Shown here: positions 7,443-13,381 of the stretch, one piece after another | How positions within the stretch are numbered: the first letter of the stretch is position 1 | How the letters are laid out: every line of letters starts with the position of its first letter | DNA from: Anaerolineales bacterium | Lineage (GTDB): Bacteria > Chloroflexota > Anaerolineae > Anaerolineales > Villigracilaceae | Direction: 5' to 3' | Length of the DNA stretch: 14,364 nt | Assembly (NCBI GenBank): GCA_029933275.1 | Contig: JAOZOM010000025.1 | Location: 1 to 14,364, forward strand | Translations under genes and position numbers: made by a program | The notes under the pieces: generated by a model | The model's input: only the letters and a program-made list of their open reading frames with translations | Database searches by the model: none | What the model was told of the DNA's origin: nothing

Positions 7443-7509
7443 TTCATTCTCCTTATTTGTATATAGTTCTGTTTTTTGGAAATTGAAGTTCTGTGTCTTT
7501 TCTACACGA

Positions 7510-7539
7510 AGTATATCAGGTTTATGAGTAAATGCTCAT
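7510..7539 (-). promoter_or_regulatory. extended -10 promoter with palindromic operator upstream of the MFS gene
   Basis: On the minus strand TGATATACT (7510-7518 read backwards) is an extended -10 element, TG-n-TATACT, about 68 nt before the MFS start. Just upstream lies the near-palindrome ATGAGTAAATGCTCAT (7524-7539; six of eight pairs match, with five perfect outer pairs), covering the spacer and -35 area. This position suits a repressor site. The regulator is not identified; the form could suit TetR, GntR or MarR proteins. Confidence 0.5.
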
Positions 7540-7559
7540 TTTAAAAAGGGCTGAGTATA

Positions 7560-7593
7560 AAAAAAGCGGAGCCGAAATTGGCTCCGCTTTTTT
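7560..7593. terminator. strong bidirectional terminator after the ABC operon
   Basis: A 14-bp perfect inverted repeat, AAAAAAGCGGAGCC (7560-7573) and GGCTCCGCTTTTTT (7580-7593), encloses a 6-nt loop, with an A-run on one side and a T-run on the other. It lies 24 bp after the stop of the second ABC gene, which is transcribed towards it on the minus strand, and just beyond the MFS promoter, insulating the two units. Confidence 0.88.
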
Positions 7594-7617
7594 GTTAGAT
7601 TAGCATAAATTAACAGT

Positions 7618-9510
7618 TTAATCTTCAGTCTTCTCAAACTGGCTATTATATAACTCGGCATAGAAACCACCCTCTTCCATTAATTTATCGTGTGAACCGA
7701 GTTCTACGATATTGCCGTCTCGCATCACCAAAATCAAATCAGCGTTGCGGATGGTGGAAAGACGATGTGCAATGATAAAACTCGTCCGCCCCTGCATCAG
7801 CCTGTCCATCGCCTCCTGAATCAGGATTTCGGTGTGGGTATCAACAGAGCTGGTCGCCTCATCCAAAATCAACATCGGCGCATCCGCTAAAAACGCGCGC
7901 GCAATCGTGAGAAGCTGTTTTTGCCCCTGCGAGATATTTGTCACTTCCTCGTTCAGGGTGAAATCGTAGCCATCTGGCAAAGTTCGCACAAAATGATCCA
8001 CATGTGCTGTTTTTGCGGCAGAAATAACATCTTCCTGACTTGCATCCGCATGCCCATAGCTGATATTTTCGGCAATCGTGCCGTTGAAAAGCCAAGTATC
8101 TTGCAAAACCATTCCGAAAAGATGGCGTAGGTCTGCCCGTGCAAAATCTTTAATATCATGCCCGTCAATACGGATTGCGCCGCTGTCTACATCGTAAAAG
8201 CGCATCAACAATTTGACCATCGTGGTCTTTCCCGCGCCGGTTGGTCCGACTATGGCGACTTTTTGCCCGGGCTGGATTTCTGCCGAAAAGCCTTTGATGA
8301 CGGGATTATCTTTTTCGTAGCTAAAATGCACCGAATCGAACGTGACCTTTCCCTTGATCTCGTTTATTTGAACAGGGGATTCGGCTTCAAGCGGTTCTTC
8401 CTCTGAGGCGAGAAACTCGAAAACACGTTCCGCCGCGGCAACTGTACTTTGTAAAACATTCGATATATTTGCCAATTGCGTAATCGGCTGAGTGAAAGAG
8501 CGCACATATTGGATAAAGGCTTGAATATCACCAACTGTGATAAGGTCACGGACCGCCAACCAACCACCCAAGATGACAACCCCAACATAGCCAAAATTGC
8601 CAATTAAGCGCATGGTCGGCATCATAATACCGGAAAAAAACTGAGCTTTCCATGCTGAACCGTAGAGCGTATTGTTATATTCATCAAATTGAGCGATGCT
8701 TTTTGCTTCGGCATTGAAGGCTTTTATAATTATATGCCCGCCGAAAGTCTCCTCTACCTGCCCGTTGACGTGGCCAAGATAATCTTGTTGCTGACGGAAA
8801 AATTTTTGCGATTGTTTGATGACCAACATGATAACAAACATCGAAACCGGCACAATTAATAAAGCAACAATGGTCATTTGCCAACTAATTGTTAGCATCA
8901 TCACCAAAACGCCGATAACGGTCACAAGCGAGGTGATTAGTTGAGTAAGACTCTGGTTAAGGGTCTGGTTAAGGGTATCTACATCGTTTGTAAGAAGAGA
9001 GAGGACTTCGCCGTGAGATGTCCCATCAAAGTAGCGGAAGGGCATCCGATTGATTTTCTCCATAATCTCTTTACGGAGTTGGTAAGTGACCTTAATCGCA
9101 ACATCAGTCATTAGCCAACCCTGCAAATAGCTGAGAAATGAGGAGAAGATATATAAGCCGAGCGCGGTAGCGAGAATGGTACCAATGATGTCGAAAGGCA
9201 CATCACCGGTTCCAGCTAGTTTCGCCATCACACCATTAAATAATTCGGTGGTGGCGTTGCCCATGATTTTTGGTCCAACGATGGAAAAAATGGTTGAGCC
9301 GATTGCGAGCAAAAAGACAACGATGATTTTGGCTTTATAGGGGTCAAGATACACGACTAATTTGCGGAGCGTGCCTTTAAAATCGCGCGCTTTCTCAACG
9401 GGACCACCAGTCGACATGTGCCCACGTCCCATAAATCCACGTCGGCGAGGAGCAGCATCTTTTTGGCTAGCTTGCGCTTTAGGCATATTTTTTCTATTTG
9501 GGTTATTCAT
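7618..9510 (-). CDS. ABC exporter half-transporter with consensus ATPase residues
   Basis: The 630-residue type IV ABC exporter subunit has a basic, Gly/Arg-rich N-terminal extension (1-45), six predicted membrane helices (about 60-345) and a C-terminal nucleotide-binding domain. Walker A GPTGAGKTT is at 422-430, Q-loop MVLQD at 467-471, Walker B LILDE with D550 and catalytic E551, and the switch histidine H582 in IIAHRLSTI. The signature motif is altered: ISQGQ (526-530) replaces LSGGQ. It should therefore supply the working Walker A/B/H residues for the consensus site and the weak signature for the degenerate site of a heterodimer with the upstream-encoded partner. Its ATG overlaps the partner's stop (ATGA, 9507-9510), so translation is coupled. 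It resembles BmrD/LmrD/TM288-type multidrug exporters; the substrate is unknown. Confidence 0.93.
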   Translation of the reverse strand: MNNPNRKNMPKAQASQKDAAPRRRGFMGRGHMSTGGPVEKARDFKGTLRKLVVYLDPYKAKIIVVFLLAIGSTIFSIVGPKIMGNATTELFNGVMAKLAGTGDVPFDIIGTILATALGLYIFSSFLSYLQGWLMTDVAIKVTYQLRKEIMEKINRMPFRYFDGTSHGEVLSLLTNDVDTLNQTLNQSLTQLITSLVTVIGVLVMMLTISWQMTIVALLIVPVSMFVIMLVIKQSQKFFRQQQDYLGHVNGQVEETFGGHIIIKAFNAEAKSIAQFDEYNNTLYGSAWKAQFFSGIMMPTMRLIGNFGYVGVVILGGWLAVRDLITVGDIQAFIQYVRSFTQPITQLANISNVLQSTVAAAERVFEFLASEEEPLEAESPVQINEIKGKVTFDSVHFSYEKDNPVIKGFSAEIQPGQKVAIVGPTGAGKTTMVKLLMRFYDVDSGAIRIDGHDIKDFARADLRHLFGMVLQDTWLFNGTIAENISYGHADASQEDVISAAKTAHVDHFVRTLPDGYDFTLNEEVTNISQGQKQLLTIARAFLADAPMLILDEATSSVDTHTEILIQEAMDRLMQGRTSFIIAHRLSTIRNADLILVMRDGNIVELGSHDKLMEEGGFYAELYNSQFEKTED

Positions 9511-11741
9511 GCTAATGCCTCCTGTTTTAATTGCGAGAGCGCAATTTCACGATAAACATCGCAGGATTGCATCAATTCTTGGTGCGTTCCTTCACCAATC
9601 ATTCGTCCTTGATCCAGAACGAGAATTTTATCGGCGTTTTTAATCGTTGCAATGCGTTGTGAAACAATGAATACGGTGCTATCGCCCAATTCTTCGAGCA
9701 AAGCATGGCGCAAACGCGCATCGGTTTTATAATCTAGGGCAGAGAAGCTATCATCGAAAATATAAATGGGGGCTTTTTTGACCAAAGCCCGCGCAATGGT
9801 GAGACGTTGCTTCTGCCCACCAGAGAAGTTGATACCTCCTTGGGAGACCTCCGCTTGCATCCCCTCAGCGTTGTCAGAAACGAAATCATCTGCTTGAGCG
9901 ATGCCGAGTGCTAAGTTCAATAACGCCTCATCTGCCTCCTCGTTGGCAAAATGCAAATTGCTCTCGACCGTTCCGGTGAAGAGATTGCTCTTTTGCGGCA
10001 CATAGCCGATTTTATCCCGTAGCTCACCGAGCGAGACATCCCGAATATCCACACCACTAATCAAAACTTGCCCGTCAGTCACATCAAAAAAGCGTGGAAT
10101 TAAATCCACAACGGTTGATTTCCCCGAACCGGTTGTTCCCATAATACCAACCGTTTGACCGGCAGCCACATTGAAACTAATTTCGTGCAAAACATCGTCC
10201 TCCGCTTCGGGATAACGAGTAGCGACATGCCGAAATTCGATAGTCGGTTTGAAATCGGCGGGGAAATGTTTGGGATTCTCAGGGTCGAAAATAGTGATAG
10301 GCGTTTCTAAAATATCCGCAACGCGGTTTGCTGAAACATCGGCACGCGGGAAAGTAATGAAAAGCATTGAGAGCATCATAAAGGCGAAAACGACCTGCAT
10401 AGCATATTGCATAAATGCCATCATATCGCCGACTTGCATTTGGGCTTGAGCAACCTGATGCGCACCAACCCAGATGATGAGCATGGTTGCGCCGTTCATA
10501 ATGAGCATCATAAAGGGCATGATGACCACAAAAACACGATTGACGAAGAGGTTGGTATCCGTTAATTCAACATTGGCGGTGTCAAAACGCTTTTCTTCGT
10601 GTTTTTCACGTCCAAAAGCACGCACAACCATCATCCCGACTAGATTCTCACGCGCCACTAGGTTAAGGCGATCAATTAATTTTTGAATTAATTTAAATTT
10701 TGGCACGGCAATTGAGAAAATAGTACCAATCATGCTAAGAAGCAGAACCACCGCTAAGACAATAATCCACCACATGGATGTGCTTTTATCTAAAGCGTGA
10801 ATGATAGCCCCCGCGCCGATGATCGGGGCGAAAAACATCAAGCGTACGAACATAGCCGTCACAGTTTGGATTTGGGTAATATCATTCGTGGAGCGAGTAA
10901 TTAACGAGGCAGTCGAAAAACGACTAAATTCGGCACCGGAGAAGTGCATCACCCGCTCGTAAAGATCGCGGCGCAAATCACGCGCCACACCAGCCGCAAT
11001 TTTCGCGCCGAATAACCCCACCGTAATACTCGCAAAAGCGGAAATGAGGGAGATTAAGAGCATAATCCCGCCTACATGCAAAATATAACCGCGCTGAATG
11101 GATTCTGTATCCATACCGAGGGTTTCATATTCTGCCAAAACAGCGCGAGACGCGGCTTGACGGATGGCTTTTTCGCCGCCTAACGCCGAAAAACGCTCAT
11201 CCAGCGCAGTACTGATTTCTGTCATCTTTTCTGCGGGCATCATCTTCATCGCATCGAAAATATCCATGCCGGGCGGGAGTTTGGCTAAGTCAAAACCACC
11301 ATCCGGAAAAAGCATTGCGGCAGATTCGGGACTTTGACTGGCTTGCTCTAAGCCGAAAACCATCAAAAGTGGTTTACTAAGAATCGCTTCTAAACTCGCG
11401 CGGGTTTCATCGTCCACATTTTGCAGAAGATAAATCGCGCCATCTGCCAAAGCGGGGTATTCTGCCAAATATGCGCTGTCACCGCTCTCAATAAGGGTGT
11501 ATTGCGCCTGCACATCCGCATATTCTTCGGCGGTCATAAAAATACTAATCCGCTCGAAGGTTTTTGGGCTCATTGCGGTCGGGAGCGGGCTATCTACGCC
11601 TCCCTGCTGAATACCGATATTGACAATATCCGCCATATAATCGGGTAATGCTAAATCGGCACTTGCCTGAACAAATAAAAGCGCAACCGCCGCGATCAGC
11701 AAAAGCGAAAATGGCTTGAAATACTTGAGAATTCTTCTCAT
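9507..11741 (-). CDS. ABC exporter half-transporter with degenerate ATPase residues and large extracytoplasmic insert
   Basis: The 744-residue subunit pairs with the downstream ABC protein. Helix 1 (about 12-33) is followed by an unusually long extracytoplasmic segment (about 36-215, acidic and Met/Ala-rich) before helix 2 (219-245), then helices 3-6 to about 465. In the nucleotide-binding domain, Walker A GTTGSGKST is at 535-543, Q-loop YVPQ at 580-583, and the signature FSGGQ (639-643) is intact. Walker B ends in Asp-Asp (D663, D664) instead of Asp-Glu, and the switch His is Gln (Q695 in IVSQRIAT). It is therefore the non-hydrolysing half that lends its signature motif to the partner's site. 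The start is 6 bp past the marR stop, with GGAG inside the marR end as Shine-Dalgarno. Confidence 0.92.
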   Translation of the reverse strand: MRRILKYFKPFSLLLIAAVALLFVQASADLALPDYMADIVNIGIQQGGVDSPLPTAMSPKTFERISIFMTAEEYADVQAQYTLIESGDSAYLAEYPALADGAIYLLQNVDDETRASLEAILSKPLLMVFGLEQASQSPESAAMLFPDGGFDLAKLPPGMDIFDAMKMMPAEKMTEISTALDERFSALGGEKAIRQAASRAVLAEYETLGMDTESIQRGYILHVGGIMLLISLISAFASITVGLFGAKIAAGVARDLRRDLYERVMHFSGAEFSRFSTASLITRSTNDITQIQTVTAMFVRLMFFAPIIGAGAIIHALDKSTSMWWIIVLAVVLLLSMIGTIFSIAVPKFKLIQKLIDRLNLVARENLVGMMVVRAFGREKHEEKRFDTANVELTDTNLFVNRVFVVIMPFMMLIMNGATMLIIWVGAHQVAQAQMQVGDMMAFMQYAMQVVFAFMMLSMLFITFPRADVSANRVADILETPITIFDPENPKHFPADFKPTIEFRHVATRYPEAEDDVLHEISFNVAAGQTVGIMGTTGSGKSTVVDLIPRFFDVTDGQVLISGVDIRDVSLGELRDKIGYVPQKSNLFTGTVESNLHFANEEADEALLNLALGIAQADDFVSDNAEGMQAEVSQGGINFSGGQKQRLTIARALVKKAPIYIFDDSFSALDYKTDARLRHALLEELGDSTVFIVSQRIATIKNADKILVLDQGRMIGEGTHQELMQSCDVYREIALSQLKQEALA

Positions 11742-11747
11742 TGATTT

Positions 11748-12200
11748 TTACTCCATCTCATTAATTTTTTGGGATAAAAGACGGAAAGCAGACTCGATTT
11801 GAGCTTGCTCTTCCACCGATAGTTTTGTGCTCAATTCATCTATCCACGACCGTTGAACGCGCATACTTTTCTTGAGCATTTTCTCTCCTTCTAAGGTTAA
11901 AGAAATTTGCTTACTACGCCGATCGTGCGGATTCTCTTTCCGCTCGACCAAACCTTGATGCACCAATTTATCTAAAGATTGGCTGACCGCGGCATTTGTG
12001 ACCCCTAATCGTTCACCGATATGCGAAACGCTACATCCGCCGGCCTCGCCTTGGTGATAAAGTTGGCGCAAGGCAATGATTTGCGCCATCGAAAGCCCCT
12101 GCTCACGCGTAAAATGCCAAAAATTCCGCATGGATAAGTGGATAATTTGTCCAAATGCCCGTCGCGAGCTTTCTGAAAAAGATGTTGAATCGCTAGACAT
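11748..12200 (-). CDS. MarR-family transcriptional regulator of the ABC operon
   Basis: The 150-residue winged-helix protein has the MarR layout: an N-terminal dimerisation helix, helix-turn-helix at about 57-81 (SVSHIGERLGVTNAAVSQSLDKLV), a wing with DRRSKQISLTLEG at about 98-110, and a C-terminal dimerisation helix. It is the first gene of the marR-ABC-ABC operon, the usual setting for a local repressor that responds to a compound exported by the pump (inference by context). The minus-strand Shine-Dalgarno AAGGTGA lies just before the ATG. Palindromes of the form CTTA-n-TAAG overlap its own promoter, suggesting autoregulation. No ligand can be inferred from the sequence. Confidence 0.92.
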   Translation of the reverse strand: MSSDSTSFSESSRRAFGQIIHLSMRNFWHFTREQGLSMAQIIALRQLYHQGEAGGCSVSHIGERLGVTNAAVSQSLDKLVHQGLVERKENPHDRRSKQISLTLEGEKMLKKSMRVQRSWIDELSTKLSVEEQAQIESAFRLLSQKINEME

Positions 12201-12207
12201 AGTTCAC

Positions 12208-12261
12208 CTTATTGAATAATTAAGCAGGCTTATATATTAAGCGCAATTTGATATTTGTCAA
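12208..12261 (-). promoter_or_regulatory. marR operon promoter with two CTTA-n-TAAG palindromes
   Basis: The minus strand carries a perfect -35 TTGACA (12256-12261), a 16-nt spacer and -10 TAATAT (12234-12239). One palindrome, CTTATATATTAAG (12229-12241), covers the -10. A second, CTTATTGAATAATTAAG (12208-12224), lies over the transcription start and leader and ends at the Shine-Dalgarno. Both have CTTA/TAAG arms with AT-rich centres of 5 and 9 nt. Placement over the -10 and start suits steric autorepression by the MarR protein (inference). Confidence 0.7.
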
Positions 12262-12335
12262 GAGGGAATTATCAGCGAAAGGACAAAGACACGCCTTAAC
12301 CTTCAGCGGTTTCCCCCTCATGCGCTGCCGTTATA

Positions 12336-12371
12336 AAAGAGCTGAAACGATTTTGCTCGTCTCAGCTCTTT
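12336..12371. terminator. hairpin terminator T1 downstream of glmS tail copy 1
   Basis: AAAGAGCTGA (12336-12345) pairs with TCAGCTCTTT (12362-12371). Inside, ACGA (12347-12350) pairs with TCGT (12357-12360) across one A/C mismatch, around a TTTTGC loop. Read on the minus strand it follows the glmS stop (12407) by 35 nt, the place expected for a glmS terminator. The A-run is short, so termination strength is moderate. The rest of 12262-12335 holds nothing I recognise. Confidence 0.7.
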
Positions 12372-12405
12372 CTAATTCTGAATTCTTAATTTTCAATTCT
12401 CAAAA

Positions 12406-12466
12406 CCTATTCCACCGTCACACTCTTCGCTAAATTTCTCAGCTGGTCAACATCGAAACCGCGCAG
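12406..12466 (-). pseudogene. glmS: detached glmS 3' tail, copy 1 of a 61-bp direct repeat
   Basis: Read on the minus strand the segment encodes LRGFDVDQLRNLAKSVTVE and a TAG stop (12407-12409), the highly conserved C-terminus of glutamine-fructose-6-phosphate aminotransferase. No GlmS sequence precedes it; instead it begins two bases after the stop of the DUF2283 gene. It matches 13095-13155 at 60 of 61 positions, the one difference (12410) being synonymous in the final Glu codon. It is a tail without a gene. The glmS terminus is the known target region for Tn7-like elements (TnsD binding). Confidence 0.9.
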
Positions 12467-12468
12467 CC

Positions 12469-12681
12469 TTATGCCGCTACCGTTTCAAAGGCGACATTCA
12501 AGCGTGAAGTTTGGGGAAGTTTGTAATTTAGTTTTTCAAAACCAATCACATTTCCCTTTTTATCTTTCATTAGCACAACTTCTTCGCCCGTTTCTTCTGC
12601 GATATATTCATCTTCAGGATTTCCAAACCAAACTGTTAGCGTATTGCCTTCTTGGTCGTAAAAAACTTTTACTTGCGCCAT
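12469..12681 (-). CDS. DUF2283 family small protein, possible antitoxin
   Basis: The 70-residue protein resembles DUF2283, with the pattern VKVFYDQEGNTLTVWFG at 4-20 and then an acidic stretch DEYIAEETGEEVVLMKDKKGNVIGFEKLNY (24-53) that suits a small beta-rich fold. DUF2283 genes often sit beside small RelE/BECR-type or DUF4258 proteins, so an antitoxin role is proposed from context, not shown. Translation is well signalled: AAGGAG precedes the ATG within the upstream gene, and the two genes overlap by 13 bp (12669-12681), so they are co-translated. The stop abuts glmS tail copy 1, with only two bases between. Confidence 0.72.
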   Translation of the reverse strand: MAQVKVFYDQEGNTLTVWFGNPEDEYIAEETGEEVVLMKDKKGNVIGFEKLNYKLPQTSRLNVAFETVAA

Positions 12682-12992
12682 ATTTCTTCTCCTTCTTTTA
12701 TCGCATCCGTTGGGTAAGTTGTGATAACAAACCCACTATTTTCTGCATCTTTTGCAACAACGCAAATCCACCTGCTCGTTCCTTTTGCTCTATAAAAAAG
12801 ATAGACGTTCGGGTCTCTTTTGCTCACGCGGATTTGATCTGGATTTACCAGTGTTTCTTTAACGTCCAATTCTTTACCGGACATGACAGGGTGCTTGATA
12901 TTTGTAATGATTTCCCAATAGGCATGTGTTACATGAACATAAAATCCGAGCGGAGTCATCACTTCAAAGAGATAGTCATTGTCTTTTTTCAT
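12669..12992 (-). CDS. PBECR/RelE-like putative nuclease toxin
   Basis: The 107-residue protein has the sequence pattern of small PBECR (barnase-EndoU-colicin E5/D-RelE-like) domains: THAYWEIITNIKHP at 22-35 with H34, a TLVNPDQIRVSKRDPNVYLFYR strand-helix unit at 47-68, CVVAKD (77-82) and GFVITTYPTD (87-96), then KEGEEIW. Candidate catalytic or RNA-contacting residues are H34, R55, R59, R74 and T91/T92; this assignment is inference. The family name is from memory and should be treated as provisional. An ATG at 13019 would add nine residues, but the ATG at 12992 has TACAAT exactly six bases upstream and begins a natural N-terminus. It is translated first, with the DUF2283 gene overlapping its end. 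Confidence 0.62.
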   Translation of the reverse strand: MKKDNDYLFEVMTPLGFYVHVTHAYWEIITNIKHPVMSGKELDVKETLVNPDQIRVSKRDPNVYLFYRAKGTSRWICVVAKDAENSGFVITTYPTDAIKEGEEIWRK

Positions 12993-12998
12993 ATTTCT

Positions 12999-13004
12999 AT
13001 TGTA
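12999..13004 (-). promoter_or_regulatory. TACAAT -10 element for leaderless transcript of the putative toxin gene
   Basis: On the minus strand TACAAT ends 6 nt before the ATG at 12992, with no Shine-Dalgarno between. The distance is the same as for the methyltransferase, VanZ and moaC starts. Terminator T2 lies just upstream and isolates this promoter from anything further right. Confidence 0.5.
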
Positions 13005-13018
13005 TCTTAAATTTTGCA

Positions 13019-13057
13019 AAAAAGAGCCGAAGCGACTTCACTCGCTCGGCTCTTTTT
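13019..13057. terminator. hairpin terminator T2 downstream of glmS tail copy 2
   Basis: AAAAAGAGCCGA (13019-13030) pairs with TCGGCTCTTTTT (13046-13057), and the stem continues inward as AGCGA/TCGCT with one bulged base around a CTTCAC loop. A- and T-runs flank both sides, so it can act in both directions. On the minus strand it lies 38 nt after the glmS stop of copy 2. It is clearly related to T1, differing by two compensated base pairs. Confidence 0.82.
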
Positions 13058-13095
13058 CATTCTGCATTCATCATCCTAAATTCTACACTCAGCCC

Positions 13096-13212
13096 CTACT
13101 CCACCGTCACACTCTTCGCTAAATTTCTCAGCTGGTCAACATCGAAACCGCGCAGAGATACAGTGTGATACGCCAACATCTGCAAAGGGATAACCGTCAC
13201 GACCAATTGGAT
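13096..13212 (-). pseudogene. glmS: glmS C-terminal remnant, containing copy 2 of the 61-bp repeat
   Basis: The minus strand encodes about 38 residues of GlmS C-terminus, including TVIPLQMLAYHTVSLRGF then DVDQLRNLAKSVTVE and a TAG stop at 13096-13098. The open frame runs back only to a TGA at 13264-13266, and its upstream part does not clearly resemble GlmS, so the isomerase and glutaminase domains (normally about 570 more residues) are missing. It is a fragment, not a working gene; a complete glmS must be elsewhere if the organism depends on it. The fragment is read away from eno. Confidence 0.85.
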
Positions 13213-13336
13213 GGGTATTATTAACGGAAACAAGCCCAAAACAAGTCGCTTTTGAGTTGGCGATCATTTCTGGACGGTATCTAAAGTTGCTTTAACGGGA
13301 AATCTGCCAGATTTCTCCATCCAAGAAGAAAAGGAT

Positions 13337-13342
13337 TATACT
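13337..13342 (+). promoter_or_regulatory. candidate -10 element for eno
   Basis: TATACT at 13337-13342 would start transcription about 33 nt before the eno ATG, leaving room for the Shine-Dalgarno GGAG at 13372-13375. No convincing -35 is seen. The rest of the 13213-13381 spacer shows no other signal. Confidence 0.35.
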
Positions 13343-13381
13343 TAGGCGACAGTAAAAAAATCACTCTATTTGGAGAAAAAA

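Larger units (their letters stand above)
12406..13155. mobile_element. possible small integrated cassette bounded by 61-bp glmS-tail direct repeats
   Basis: Two same-orientation 61-bp repeats (12406-12466 and 13095-13155) enclose 628 bp holding a two-gene PBECR-like/DUF2283 module and a terminator. On the minus strand the order is glmS remnant, tail copy 2, terminator T2, nuclease-like gene, DUF2283 gene, tail copy 1, terminator T1. This is the arrangement left when an element with a glmS-tail attachment core inserts in the gene's 3' end and supplies a replacement tail. No integrase or transposase is present, so it would be non-autonomous or a remnant. A simple unequal recombination product is the alternative. 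Confidence 0.4.

Noticed and set aside
12471..13010. 179-residue plus-strand open frame opposite the two small genes
   Set aside because: It is Phe/Cys-rich, has no recognisable family, and is the shadow of the two minus-strand genes, which have Shine-Dalgarno, overlap and family resemblance.
13019..13057. hairpin T2 as half of a CRISPR-like or structured RNA repeat array
   Set aside because: Only two related hairpins exist, each next to a glmS stop, with A/T-runs on the flanks; intrinsic terminators explain them.
12406..13155. insertion of a complete Tn7-like transposon at glmS
   Set aside because: No tnsA-E genes or Tn7-type terminal repeats are present, and Tn7 inserts downstream of glmS without duplicating its coding tail; only the target gene is shared.
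13140..13268. about 43-residue minus-strand frame (MIANSKATCF...) overlapping the glmS remnant in another frame
   Set aside because: No family is recognised, there is no ribosome site, and the overlapping frame has unmistakable GlmS C-terminal sequence.
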